NCBI GenBank assembly: GCA_013368515.1
Contig: JABWCI010000001.1
Span: 1 to 64,000, forward strand
Direction: 5' to 3'
DNA from: Candidatus Altimarinota bacterium
GTDB lineage: Bacteria > Patescibacteriota > Gracilibacteria > BD1-5 > UBA6164
DNA length: 64,000 bases
Position numbers and translations under genes: made by a program. The notes beneath the pieces were generated by a model. That model ran no database searches. It was given only the letters and a program-made list of their open reading frames with translations, and was not told the origin of the DNA. Positions 1-10,055 of the stretch are shown here, piece after piece (the stretch's first letter is position 1; each line of letters opens with the position of its first letter).

Positions 1-1
1 A

Positions 2-688
2 TACATAGAAATAATAAAAAAAGATAATATAACTAATATGAATATTGCTTATAAATCTGTAGAAGATTTAAGATGAGAAAAGATATTTAATGTACATGAA
101 GTAGATATATTTTCAAAATTAAAAAATTACCAAGATAATATAAAGTCAGTTGATATGAAAATGATCTTGCCAAATACGTTAAAGATTGAAGTAGAATCAT
201 ACAAAGAAATTTTTAATATATCACTTAATAATAATAACTATATTCTAGTAGAAAATGGTACAATAATACCATCAAATCATTCAAAAAACTTAAAATTTTT
301 AAATATAATAAAAAAAATAGATAAAAATAAGTTTATAGAATACAAACAAATTTTCAATCCATTTTTTATAGAAAAAATAAATAACATTACTTCAAAATTA
401 GAAGAAAATGTATTAAATATAAAAATTAAAGAACTAGATTACTATGAAGTTGAAAGAGAGTTGCATGTAAAAATAGAAAATGATACTATAATTATATTCT
501 CTCTAGATGATGATTTAGATTATATGTCTCAAATTGAAAAACTAGTAATATTTAATAAAGAATACTCTTCTATAATAGATAGTAAAATTTATTATATTGA
601 TTTAAGAATAAAAAATAAAATATTTTATTGCAACTCTGATATGTCATATCAATGTAATGAAAATATAAAAAGTATCTATAATAAATAG
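2..688 (+). CDS. FtsQ/DivIB-like division protein, 5' partial
   Basis: The frame is open from the window edge, so the N-terminus (cytoplasmic tail and membrane anchor expected) is missing. The visible part looks like the extracytoplasmic portion of FtsQ: a POTRA-like stretch (VDIFSKLKNYQDNIKSVDMK, then LPNTLKIEVESY) and a later beta domain with YILVENG and YIDLRI. FtsQ links early and late divisome proteins. One UGA codon (LRGEK) lies upstream of the first internal ATG at 155, so that ATG is not the real start. The stop sits inside a terminator hairpin. The assignment rests on pattern rather than a signature motif. Confidence 0.65.
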
Positions 689-698
689 ATACTTTTTA
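668..698. terminator. hairpin terminator shared by convergent genes
   Basis: AAAAGTATCTA pairs with TAGATACTTTT around a short loop, with U-rich runs on both sides. It overlaps the stop codon of the plus gene and the last codons of the convergent minus gene, so it probably works in both directions. Confidence 0.7.
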
Positions 699-1217
699 TA
701 TTTTCATTTTTACTCAAACTATAAGTCCTCACAATTTAGAATTTTTAAAATAAAGTCTATCAACAAGTTTTACAATAATTAAAAATAGTCATCTTCATCT
801 AATAGAGTCATGATTAAAATATCATAGTTTTAATTTATGTGCTCTCATAGTCTCCATATCAAGAGCTTTCTTTGGGGCTCTTCAATTTCAATTATCCTCT
901 ACTTCTAAATTAAAATTCAATATTCAGTCTTCAAATTTAGATATGATTCTAAGAAAATTGAATCAACTCTTATCACTTCAATATTCAATAGCATTGTTAT
1001 TTAATTCATCTGCTATCAAAACTACTCTTGAAATAGTATTATCTGGAAATTTTAACAATCAACATATAATTTCTACAAAATCTCTTAAGTCTTTTGTATT
1101 TTGAAATTCAGATTTATAAATAAACTCAACTGATATATTTCAATCAATAATCAATGAATTTATAATATCTAATTTATTATGTCATTTAGATAATTTATCT
1201 ATATAAATTTTATCCAT
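696..1217 (-). CDS. RsbW/SpoIIAB-like ATP-binding protein
   Basis: A 173-residue single-domain GHKL ATPase of the anti-sigma kinase type. The N box is ADELNNNAIEYGS (about residues 82-94), the G1-like box VEDNGNGRAP, and the G2 box RGRGLFLIIVKLVD. Such proteins bind ATP and either sequester a sigma factor or phosphorylate an anti-sigma antagonist. No sigma factor or antagonist lies next to it, so the partner is unknown. Many glycines, including those of the ATP-binding boxes, are UGA. Confidence 0.75.
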
Positions 1218-1277
1218 AAATTAAACATAGTAATAATTATTTATATTATAACATTAATAATTAAAAAAAACAAAAAA

Positions 1278-1315
1278 AAATATATTTATTTTTACAAATA
1301 AATATATTTTTTTTG
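1278..1315 (-). terminator. terminator of the HU gene
   Basis: AAATATATTTATTT and AAATAAATATATTT form a long A/U stem with a four-base loop, followed by a U tract in the minus direction, directly after the HU stop codon. Confidence 0.65.
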
Positions 1316-1320
1316 AGATA

Positions 1321-1593
1321 TTATCTAATAGCTTCTTTAAGAGTTTTACCAGCTCTAAAAACAGGTGATTTCATAGCAGGAATTTTAATAGATTCTCTAG
1401 TTCTTGGATTAACACCATTTCTAGCAGCTCTAGATGAAACTTTAAAAGCACCAAAACCAGTAACATTAACTTCTCTACCTTTTTTTAATTCAGTAGTAAT
1501 AACATCAATCATAGATGCTAAAGCTTTAGAAACAGCATCTTGACTTAAACCAGCATCAGCAGCAACTGCTTTAATAAAATCTTGTTTTTTCAT
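1321..1593 (-). CDS. hup: HU-family DNA-binding protein
   Basis: A 90-residue nucleoid protein of standard HU length. It starts MKKQDFIKAVAADAGLSQDA, carries the turn GREVNVTGFGAF, and has the beta-arm signature NPRTRESIKIPA with the conserved proline. HU bends and compacts DNA as a dimer. All six glycines are GGT and none is UGA, unlike most neighbours, which fits avoidance of the reassigned codon in a highly expressed gene. It has its own downstream terminator and an intergenic region upstream, so it is probably monocistronic. Confidence 0.97.
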   Translation of the reverse strand: MKKQDFIKAVAADAGLSQDAVSKALASMIDVITTELKKGREVNVTGFGAFKVSSRAARNGVNPRTRESIKIPAMKSPVFRAGKTLKEAIR

Positions 1594-1692
1594 AGTAACA
1601 AAATGTTATAAATATAAACATTTGTATTTTAGCAAAGATTAGGGCAAATGCAAGTTTTTTTTAAAAAAAATAGCTATAAATCAAGATTAAAT

Positions 1693-1746
1693 TAGTAACT
1701 AATAATAAAAATGGCTTATATAAGCCATTTTTATTATTAGTTACTA
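1693..1746. repeat. 54-bp perfect palindrome, probable bidirectional terminator
   Basis: Two 26-base arms meet at a central TA, with GGCTTATATAAGCC at the tip and A/T-rich flanks. It overlaps the 3' end of the following minus-strand prepilin gene (stop 1737-1739) and most likely ends the pilus operon. Confidence 0.7.
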
Positions 1747-2537
1747 TATATAGAATATTTTAAAATATTTAAAAACTCAGTATTATCAACTACTGTATTC
1801 AAATTTTGTTTATAATCTCATATCTCTCATGATGAAATTATATTAAGCCTAGGTTTAGTAAAAAATTCTGTAGATGAGTTTGTATTAATTCTATAAATTA
1901 TATTGTCTGAATTTCAAGAATTAAATAAAACTAAATAATTAGTATCTGAATAATTTAAAAAGTCATCTATATCCTTAATATCTATTGAAAATCAAGATGA
2001 GTTTGATATTTTTTCATATCAAGATGAAATATCTCAAATTCAAGATATTCAACTATTATTTCAAATAATATTCCAAGACAGCTTAGAAGAATCTCAAGAA
2101 ATAATTGAAAAATCAAAATCTGTTATCTTCTTTTCTCAAATATCATCTATATAAAAAAGTGGAATAATATCGTAAGATAATGGTAATAAACCTCATTCAT
2201 AATTATTAACCTTTCAATCATTTAAATATGAAACTAATAAATCTTTTTTAGGGTGATAAAGTGATTTATTTAATGGATTTGTAGAAAGTAATACTGATTT
2301 ATCATTAACTGAGTTATAGATAAAACCATCATATCAATATCAAAACTTCTTTATATTAAGTAATGCTAATTCTTGAGAACTTTCTGCTCAAGCATAAGAC
2401 TTTAAATAGTCTCACATTGCTCTATTAATTTTCATTTCATTTAATATCAATCTTAGTATTCATATTGATAAAACCATTATAAATCCTATGAGTAATAATG
2501 AGACAATAACAGAATATCAATTTTTACTTTTAATCAT
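1737..2537 (-). CDS. PilX-like minor prepilin
   Basis: A 266-residue protein starting MIKSKNG then YSVIVSLLLIGFMVLSIGIL, a type III signal-like N-terminus: a short basic leader ending in Gly, then a hydrophobic helix. The usual Glu5 is absent, as in PilX-type proteins. The rest is Ser/Asn/Gly rich, with many UGA glycines and no recognised domain. It is the last gene of a four-gene prepilin run, separated from the next by about 20 bases. Likely role: minor pilin or pseudopilin in a type IV pilus tip or priming complex. Confidence 0.65.
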
Positions 2538-2557
2538 AACTTTTATATTTAAAAATA

Positions 2558-3130
2558 CTAAAAAGGTCTTTCACTTATAGTTGTTTGAAAAATTAATTTA
2601 TTTTGTTCTATTAAACTTGGTTTAACTCATGACTTTATAGTAGGCTGGAAAACTATATTTATAGTAATCTTTGGTACATATGAGTCTGATAAATAAAATC
2701 TTAATTCTTTTACAGTAACCATACTATTTGTTAATGGTTTACCATTTTTAACTATATAACATTGTGAATCTAAATTTTTACAATAATCTAAATCATCTAC
2801 TCTTATAAAAATTCACATCTCTTCTTTTGCAAGAATATATTCACCTCATGAAACACATAATTTATTTCAAAACTTATAACCTAAAGATAAAGAATCACAA
2901 GAATCTAATAAGTTCTGAGATACTCAAATAATACCATTTTTCATAACATTTTCAGAAATATCTGTGATAACACTTTTAACATTTTCATGCATAGCTCTAT
3001 TAATATCTGATTTTAATGAAGTTTCAGATGCTAATATATATATTGAAATCATAGTTATCATTATTACTGAAAATATAGAAACAGAAATAACTATTTCTAT
3101 AAGCGTAAATCATTTATTATTAAATTTCAT
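2558..3130 (-). CDS. type IV prepilin-like protein
   Basis: A 190-residue protein with a textbook prepilin N-terminus: MKFNNKG, cleavage expected after Gly (encoded UGA), then FTLIEIVISVSIFSVIM, which includes Glu5. The body is beta-rich with several cysteines (LDSCDSLS, DYCKNLDSQC) that could form a disulfide. It lies in a run of four prepilins of different sizes, resembling a PilW-type minor pilin. Spacing to the upstream prepilin is two bases, suggesting one operon. Confidence 0.75.
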
Positions 3131-3132
3131 AG

Positions 3133-3747
3133 TTAAAATCTTTTATAATCTGTAAAAATACTAACAATTTCAAATTCATGATATCATTTCATATACCATA
3201 TAACTTTAGATGTAACTTTAAATCAATCATCTATAGTTTTTAATCAAGATAAATCATTATACTGAATAGGATCAATTTTAATATATTTAAAAAAAATTGT
3301 TTTTTTATTAGATAATGAACAATCATGTACATATAAATTATCATTATTTAAACATAATTCATAATTCAACATTTTTCAATTAAGTTCGGAAACTCATTCT
3401 CAAAAATCCGTTATTTCATTTATTTTAACAGAAAATCAATTAGAATATGAAATATCATTCTCTATCTTATAATATTTTCATACTTCAAATACACTAGTAT
3501 GGTTTGATGTAGAAGGATTTAACTGATTATATACTTGTACCTTTTTATAATTACTATCTCTTATATTTCTAACAAGTTCAATCTGTTCACGAGCTAAAAA
3601 AGATGCTATTATATAGTTTTTATTATAGTCATTTAAATTTAGTGTTTTAATAATAACAGAGTAAACACTTACTACTCACATAGTAAAAATAAGCATTCAA
3701 ACCAATATCTCAACAATAGAAAAAGCACTCCTGTTAATTTTTATCAT
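3133..3747 (-). CDS. PilV-like minor prepilin
   Basis: A 204-residue protein starting MIKINRSA then FSIVEILVGMLIFTMGVVSV, the PilV/GspI-like pattern with Glu5 and Ala at the cleavage site. A following segment, FLAREQIELVRNIRDSNY, matches the post-helix region of PilV proteins. It is part of the four-prepilin set and almost touches the genes on both sides. Probable membrane-inserted minor pilin processed by a prepilin peptidase not present in this window. Confidence 0.75.
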
Positions 3748-3749
3748 AT

Positions 3750-4319
3750 TTATTTATAATCAATTATATTTGTATCTTTATAATAAATTAATTCTTTTCT
3801 TAAAGTCTCACTCATAGATTTTTTATATGAAAACTTTATAGAAATTTTATCTTTATTAACTATATTTTTTCAAGAAGATGTAAATGTATAAACACTTGAT
3901 TCTCAAGATATTGAATTAAAAAAGAAAAGTAAATTATCATATCAATCTAAATAATCAATATTTATATTGTCCTGTATTGTATTAGTCTTAATTATTTTTA
4001 CATCACTAGATTCAATATTGTTGATTAGATTGGTGTCAATGTTATGAGGATAACTAAAAAAGATTATTTTATCATCTGATCAATCTTGATTTGAAAAATA
4101 AAGTCAAATAGATCTATTTCAAGTTATATCTTTTATTCATGATACAGCCATATTTCTTGCTTCATAAAAACTTTGACTTATTTCACGAGAAACTAATTTT
4201 AATTTAGCTTTATTTTGATAATGACTATATGGAAGATAAACTACTATCATAAGAGTCATTATTATAGAAATAACAACTAGCAATTCAAAAAGTGTAAAAG
4301 CTTTATTTTTAAATTTCAT
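3750..4319 (-). CDS. GspH/FimT-like pseudopilin
   Basis: A 189-residue protein starting MKFKNKA then FTLFELLVVISIIMTLMIV, with Glu5, followed by a segment of the GspH/FimT kind (SREISQSFYEARNMAVS). An internal UGA right after MAVS makes standard-code calls stop there. It is the first of the four prepilins in transcription order and follows the terminator behind pilC, so it may have its own promoter. Confidence 0.75.
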
Positions 4320-4358
4320 AAAAAAAGTTTGAAATATATTTTAATTTATTATATAAAA

Positions 4359-4391
4359 AAAAACTAAAAATTGAAATTAATTTTTAGTTTT
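4359..4391 (-). terminator. terminator downstream of pilC
   Basis: ACTAAAAATT and AATTTTTAGT pair around a six-base loop with a long U tract in the minus direction, immediately after the pilC stop codon. Confidence 0.65.
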
Positions 4392-5480
4392 TTAAGATAC
4401 TGTTTGTGTAACTTTTAATATAGCTCAAAATATAGCAAAAGCAAACCATAAAACAAACATTCAAGCGAAAAGAATTGCTAAAGGTTCGATCCATTTTGTT
4501 AATCTAGCCAATGAGTAATCTACTTCCTTCTCATATTGTTTATTAATTTTAAGAGATATGCTCTCTAGATTTGCTGTTTTTTCTCATACAGAAAGCATTT
4601 GTAAATAATCAGATGTAAAATATTCTTTATTAATATCTACTTCTTCTATAGATTTTACTATTCATCATCATTTAGTTACTCTTAAGATTATCTCATCAAA
4701 TAACTCCATATAGATATAACTATTTGTAGATTTAGAAACTAAACTCAATGCTTTAACTATATTTATTCAAGATCAAATTAATGTAGCTAAATTAGAGGCA
4801 ATATTAGCTAATATATAATTTTTATATATTTTTCAAATTAATGGAGTACTAAATATAAAATGTTCAATAGCTATTTTTCATGATTTTGTATTCTTATATC
4901 AAACAAAAAATACAATTGTTGTAGCTAAAAATAAAAATATAAACCAAAAATCATTAATAATAAATTCTGATGTAGCTAATAATGATTTAGTTGCTAATGG
5001 TAATTCAATTCATGCATCATCAAAAAATGGCTTTATAGAAGGAATTACATAAGTTAAAACTATAAATAAAGCTAGAAATAAAAATAAAAATATTATAACT
5101 GGATAAGTTAATGCTGTTTTTATTTTATTTCTAAGTTCATGAACTTTTTTTAGATCTTCACTTAATTTCATAAGTGACTTAGATAATTGTCAAATCGACT
5201 CTCATGACTCTATAACTGAAACTTCTGAAGCACTAAATATACTAGGAATTTTTTTCATAGATTTAGAAAAAGAGTCCCCTGAAGATATATAAGTCACCAA
5301 TTCTTTTATTTTTTGTTTAAAATATGGACTTGATATTTTTGAATTTACAGAGTCTAATGAATCTGTAATTCAAACTCATCAATCAATCATAACAGAAATA
5401 TATTCATAAAAATTATATTTATCTATAATTGAAACTTTTTTTATTAAAATTATTTCATTACTTATATTATTATTTTCCAT
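4392..5480 (-). CDS. pilC: PilC/GspF inner-membrane platform protein
   Basis: A 362-residue protein with two GspF domains and about three transmembrane segments (LFLALFIVLTYVIP, FIFLFLATTIVFFV, and the C-terminal LFAGMFVLWFAFAI). The family anchors the pilus platform and couples the assembly ATPase to pilin extraction. The motif EKTANLESISLKIN precedes the last membrane segment as in known PilC proteins. The assembly ATPases (PilB/PilT) are not in the window. It sits between the prepilins and the PilN/PilO-like genes, all minus strand. Confidence 0.9.
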
Positions 5481-5482
5481 AT

Positions 5483-6034
5483 TTATTTATAAAAAATTTT
5501 TAAAGGTATTGTTATATTGTAACTAGAATCTATTGAACTAGAATTTTTAGGATAAGAAAATGAATCAATAAAAAATTTATATTTTGAATCTTCTTTTACG
5601 AAAAAATCAAGTAATTTATTCATTCTTTCTTCATTTGGAACTCTTATACTAAGTGTAACAAGTGATTCATAAAATCATAGCTCATTTATTTTTCATTCTT
5701 TTATATTTAAACTTCTAATTGTTGAAATTCAATCTGTATATTTTAAATTATCTTCTTCAACTTTAGAATAAATATAACTTAATAATTCATCTTCTTTAAT
5801 TGAGTTTATATAATTATCAATTCAACTATTTTTTTCTTCAACTTTAATTTTTATTTCATTTAATTTATCCAGTTCATTTCTTTTAGACAACAAAGAAACT
5901 TCTTTATTATTTTTTTCATCTAAATTTTCTTGCAAAGTATAAATTTGATTTCTAGTAAATAAAACTAGTATAAAAAGTGATAATAAAATTAATATATATC
6001 AATATAATTTATTATTTTTATTTGTTAAGTTCAT
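5483..6034 (-). CDS. PilO-like pilus alignment protein
   Basis: A 183-residue protein with one N-terminal membrane segment (LYGYILILLSLFILVLF), then a charged coiled-coil region and a C-terminal beta/alpha part. This matches PilO architecture and its position after a PilN-like gene. PilN/PilO form a periplasmic-side dimer linking PilM to the outer pilus machinery. The sequence is too diverged for a motif call, so this rests on layout and context. Confidence 0.55.
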
Positions 6035-6056
6035 CTTATAAATCTTATTAATTAAA

Positions 6057-6572
6057 TTATTTAATATCAAATTCTAAATTAAATTTTATTTGATCCATTC
6101 ATTCAAAATTTGTTATAAATTTTAAATCTAGCAAAGCAAATTCCTCTTTTCTATATTCACTTATAAATTTATTTATCTTTTTATAAGCAATTCATTTTTC
6201 AGAAGATTGAGTACTAGCTTGTAAAGAAACTTTACCATTAGTTATATCAAAGTTATCAAATGATATTTCATACTTTTTTGATATTGCATCAACATGTTTT
6301 AAATAATCTGTAATTTTTGATCTCTTTTCCATATTTTCTATTGTATTTCTATTTATATCAATAAGAGAATAAACTTGAACTTTAGGGTCATTTTTTAATA
6401 TAGAAATATCTGCTTCCCTTTGAGAAATTTTTGTATTTAAATCATCTATATCAGAAGATATTTTTAAATTAAACAAAAATAATCATAAAGATATTAAAAG
6501 TACTAATCATAAAAAGGCAATTGGAAATTTTAAATCCTTTTTCTTTTGAGTTATAAAATTTAAATCATTCAT
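6057..6572 (-). CDS. PilN-like pilus assembly protein
   Basis: A 171-residue protein: short cytoplasmic N-terminus (MNDLNFITQKKKDLKFPI), a single membrane segment, then a coiled coil (DIDDLNTKISQREADISILK) and a small C-terminal domain. The N-terminal NFI motif is typical of PilN, which uses it to bind PilM. A start two bases away on the other ATG would be out of frame; the chosen ATG at 6572 fits the reading frame. Confidence 0.6.
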
Positions 6573-6639
6573 ATTTTTATTAATTAATTATAATCAATAA
6601 AATATTATCATATAAGTTAAATTCTTACAATAAAAATAG

Positions 6640-6672
6640 ATTGACTTTTAAATAAAAATCAATCTACTCTAA
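6640..6672 (-). terminator. terminator after the VirB2-like gene
   Basis: TAGATTGA and TCAATCTA arms flank an A/T loop with a following U-rich run in the minus direction, just below the stop of the small membrane-protein gene. Confidence 0.5.
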
Positions 6673-6676
6673 TTTA

Positions 6677-7093
6677 TTAAGCTCAAGTTAAAACATCAAT
6701 AATAAGGTTAGTAATTGGTCAAGCTAAATATATTATCAATAATCAAATTATAGCAAAAACAATGATTGTCTTTGACTTTTTAGCTTTTTCTTCATCTCAT
6801 GCAGAAGTAAGCATATTAAATCAAGCATAAATTATCAATATAACTGCTACAAGTTTTAGAAATGTAAGAAAGTAAACAACTATTCTTTGTATATATGAAG
6901 AAGCAGTTCAATTAGTTACAAGTCCATCAACTCCCTGAGTATATTCAACTCACTGTTCTAAACCACAATCATTTCATGGACAATATGGAATAGTAGTTCT
7001 ATCTCAAGAAATTATATCTAAAGCACTAGTTTCAAATATAAATCAAAACAAAAATATAAAAGTTGCAATAAGAAAAAATAATATTTTTTTCAT
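6677..7093 (-). CDS. TrbC/VirB2-like small membrane protein
   Basis: A 138-residue protein with a signal-like N-terminus (MKKILFFLIATFIFLFGFIF), a short extracytoplasmic part with two cysteines (PYCPGNDCG), and two hydrophobic helices separated by a basic loop (SAGDEEKAKKSK). This two-helix layout is that of VirB2/TrbC pilins, and such proteins are common near pilus genes in candidate-phyla bacteria. No VirB4 or VirD4 ATPase is in the window, so a working type IV secretion system cannot be inferred. Confidence 0.55.
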
Positions 7094-7200
7094 AAAATTC
7101 TAATTAAATCTTAAGATTATAAAACTAGTATAAAAAAAATTTTATTAAAATCAAAAAATAAATAAACTATTGTTCTATATTAAAAAGATAAGATTATATA

Positions 7201-8208
7201 ATGAGAAAAAAAGATATATTTTCTATAATAATAGTTTGATTATTTGTTATAATAACTTTTTACCTAAACTCTATTATTGGAGTAATTAGTTTTCTAAATA
7301 GCATATGAATATATACTATAATTTTTTATAGTTCACATATAATTTGGAGAAGTATAATTAAAAAAGAAATAATAGATTCTTTTTTATATATAAAAGATTT
7401 TATTTTTAGAATAAGTATTTTTTTACTAATAATTACTAGTTTTTTCTCTATAGTAACATATTCATTAAATGAGGTTTATAAAGCAAAAATGCCTGAATAT
7501 ACTATAAGTAATTGAGATAAAATAGTAAAATTTCAAGCAATGGTTCATATATGAAGCAAAAATTTTTATGATAAGATTGAAAATAATATAAGAGAATTCA
7601 AAAAAGAATGATGAGTTTTATTTTTTGAGTGAGTAAAACCAGGAAGTGAAGAAAATATGAAAAAATTTAATCAAGCAATTTGAGTAGAGTTTGATGAAGA
7701 GTTATACAAAAATTTTTCAAAACTATATTGAGTTACTTTCCAAGATAATGAACAATTTTTATGAATAGAAAATGAACTAGATTTCAATGTAGATTTAAGT
7801 ATAGATGAGATAATGAGTCTTTACAAAGAAAAAAATATTGTAAATAATAAAGTAAAAACATACTCTCCTCCTATTGATGCAAATAAAGAGATAATAAAAA
7901 CCGTATCAAATTTAAATGAAAAAGAATTAAAAATACTTGTTTACATTAATAAAGCTATACTAAACATGATTATATGAAGTGATAGTATGCAATGATTTTT
8001 AAGTAATACATTTTCAAATAAAGAATTATTTGAAGTTATATTACATGAAAGAAATAAAATATTGGTAAAAGAAATAAATGAAAGTGAATATAAAAAAATT
8101 TATGTAACTTATTGATTATTACACTTTAAATGAGTATTACAAGAGTTACAAAAACTTGATCCAAATTGGAAAATAATAGAAACAAAATATTTATATCCTT
8201 TAGACTAA
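7201..8208 (+). CDS. TraB/PrgY/GumN-like membrane protein
   Basis: A 335-residue protein with three hydrophobic segments in the first 100 residues, then a soluble domain beginning MVHIGSKNFYDKI and ending IYVTYGLLHFKGVLQEL. The two GxxH-like elements (VHIGS and GLLHFKG) and the central LHERNKILVKEI (family DERD-like position) match the TraB/TIKI/GumN superfamily, some members of which are metal-dependent peptidases. It is placed alone between divergent and convergent neighbours. Confidence 0.6.
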
Positions 8209-8238
8209 AAAAGAGCTTTATAAAGCTCTTTTTTAGTC
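8203..8238. terminator. bidirectional terminator
   Basis: A perfect palindrome with GAGCTTTATAAAGCTC at the tip, six A/T pairs and GACT/AGTC ends. It overlaps the stop codons of two convergent genes (plus stop 8206-8208, minus stop 8233-8235). Confidence 0.85.
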
Positions 8239-9204
8239 TTCATAAAATAAACTACTTACATAAAGATATCATCATATAAAATATATAAATATAATAAAAA
8301 CAAATCAAAGTGTTAAAGCTACATCAAAAACAAGATGTAATAATATACTTACAAATATTCAAAATGAAAAAATCTTAAAATAAGGAAAGCTTAAATCTTT
8401 TCATCTATATAGTAAAAGAGCACGAGTGAAATAATATGCTATTATACTACTTGATAAAACATGCACCATAACTGAAAAAGCACTACGGAAAAAATATAAC
8501 TTTAATAACTCAGAAGAAATACCATAAGATAAATAATAATTATACAGATATAACATATTCTCAATAAAACTAAATCATAAAGCTATAAAAATAGAATATA
8601 AAACTCCGTCTTTAGTATTTTTTATATAAAAAATACTTGATTGTAAAAAATTGAAATGCTTAGATGCCTCTTCAACAAAAGCTACTATAACATAATAAAA
8701 TATTATAAGTTTTAAAGTATCAAAAACTATATTTCAAAAATTTATAGGGTTTTCAATAGTAAAATCAAAATTTGAAAATATATATCAAAATAAAAATAAA
8801 AATAAACTTAAAAATAATATAAAAATAAGGAATACAAAAGTATTTTTAATATAAATATTAAATATCTTTGATTTATTTTTAAAAAATCATCCAAGAAAAA
8901 AAGAAAGTATTATTATCAAAAATAAAAACAAACTTAAAGATATTCAAAATTCTAAACTTGAAAATAAATTTTTTATTCTTGTAGCAAAATAAAAAACATT
9001 TAGATATTCAAAATCCAAAAATCCCATAATTTTATCTATATACAAAATAGGTATAACTGATAAAATTCAAGCTAAAATTCAAGCTAAAAACCTTTTCTTA
9101 TTTAGAGGATTTTCATCTGTAAAAGAAAAAGCATAAGCCCAAATAACTATTGGAAAAAATGAAATAAAAAAAAGTAGCACATATATAATTATATCTCAAA
9201 ACAT
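8233..9204 (-). CDS. PrsW-family intramembrane protease
   Basis: A 323-residue protein with about eight predicted membrane helices. The family motifs are present in order: VAFVEEASKHF (EE..K, about residue 175), SFIENMLY (E-N), RSAFSVMVHVLSS (first His) and LLHLVFDVAL (second His). PrsW proteins are metal-dependent proteases that cleave anti-sigma factors within the membrane. A UGA glycine lies directly before the SFIEN motif. The substrate is unknown; the RsbW-like gene at 696-1217 is not a membrane protein and is not an obvious target. Confidence 0.8.
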
Positions 9205-9302
9205 AAAACAATATTTTAATTTTAATTTTTATGATTATACAATTTTTTTTAAAAATAAAAAGAGAGTTTTTGTTTCTTTTTTGTTTCCAAATTTATCTAC
9301 TA

Positions 9303-9335
9303 AAAAATAAAGGAAAATAATTTTCCTTTATTTTT
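9303..9335 (-). terminator. terminator of first TA-tract gene
   Basis: AAAAATAAAGGAAAA and TTTTCCTTTATTTTT form a strong stem with a U tract. A near-identical hairpin at 10019-10051 follows the second paralogue, so gene and terminator were duplicated as a unit. Confidence 0.75.
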
Positions 9336-9336
9336 G

Positions 9337-9808
9337 TTAATCTCTACATGGATTAGAAATAACATTTTCAAAAATTCTTCTAGTAGAATCTGGATTATAG
9401 TCATCTGGAAGTGGTTTTGTTGAAAATAATGGTCAAGCTAATTTAACCTGTAAATCATAATCTGGATAAGAGAAAAATTTTGTTTTATATATATATATAT
9501 ATATATGAATCTAATTTAAATCAAAAAATATAAGGATATTTTCAATTTTTAAAATTTACATAATAACAATTCTTAATTGGGATCAAATTTAAATTATAAT
9601 TTTCATTATATTCTCTTAATGTTGGATAATTTTTAACATCTTTTGATATAGAATCAAGTATTGGCTTAACTTTCTCCAGTTGTCTAAAATTATACATATC
9701 TACATATAAATTCTTTCAATCTATTAATAGATATATAAATATTGGTAATAATATAATTAATACAATAATTAATATCTTCTTTGTTTTATTTTTTATTACT
9801 TCTTTCAT
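9337..9808 (-). pseudogene. small TM protein, frameshifted at a TA tract (phase-off state)
   Basis: The frame starting at 9808 gives an N-terminal membrane anchor, then FGFKLDSYIYIYI and a stop at 9485-9487 inside the dinucleotide tract (107 residues). One frame over, reading resumes as FFSYPDYDLQVKLAG and ends FENVISNPCRD, homologous to the intact C-terminus of the paralogue at 10056-10496 (ITSNPCRE). Adding one TA unit would restore a protein of about 157 residues. The two states differ only in tract length, so this is a candidate phase-variable gene in its off state, although assembly or sequencing error in the tract is possible. Confidence 0.75.
9487..9506. repeat. TA dinucleotide tract inside coding sequence
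   Basis: Twenty bases of alternating A and T within the open frame. On the coding strand it encodes alternating Tyr and Ile. Its length leaves the downstream sequence out of frame by one TA unit. Confidence 0.9.
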
Positions 9809-9845
9809 AATTTATAAATTATTTTTTATTATTTTCATTATATTT

Positions 9846-10018
9846 CTATTCTCTAATTATAGTAAATACTCATGTCTGTCAATTTATACTAAATTCTATA
9901 ACTCTTGTTTGTCATATTGGTATTATCTCTGCTTCTATATTTGTTCCATATCTTACACTTCATGTATTACTTCTACTTCCATTACTTATTAATACTGTTG
10001 GATTTCATTCTCAATATA
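9846..10018 (-). pseudogene. remnant of a surface-protein C-terminus
   Basis: About 55 codons are open with typical UGA-rich codons (YGEGNPTVLISNGS, then GTNIEAEIIPIGQ and ending FTIIRE before TAG), but no start codon exists: the frame runs straight into the terminator of the upstream gene. It sits exactly where the C-terminus of the large surface protein sits relative to the second paralogue. This suggests tandem duplication of a unit made of surface-protein tail, small gene and terminator, with loss of the front of this copy. Confidence 0.5.
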
Positions 10019-10051
10019 TAAAAATAAAGGAAAAATTTTTTCCTTTATTTT
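10019..10051 (-). terminator. terminator of second TA-tract gene
   Basis: A stem of AAATAAAGGAAAAA and its complement with a U tract, a near duplicate of the hairpin at 9303-9335. Confidence 0.75.
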
Positions 10052-10055
10052 TGTT

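Noticed and set aside
4481-4510. GGTTCGATCC as a tRNA T-loop
   Set aside because: It lies within the pilC coding sequence and no cloverleaf can be formed around it.
1737-7093. A complete conjugation or type IV secretion system
   Set aside because: Only a VirB2-like protein is present; the other genes are type IV pilus components and no VirB4/VirD4 ATPase is seen.
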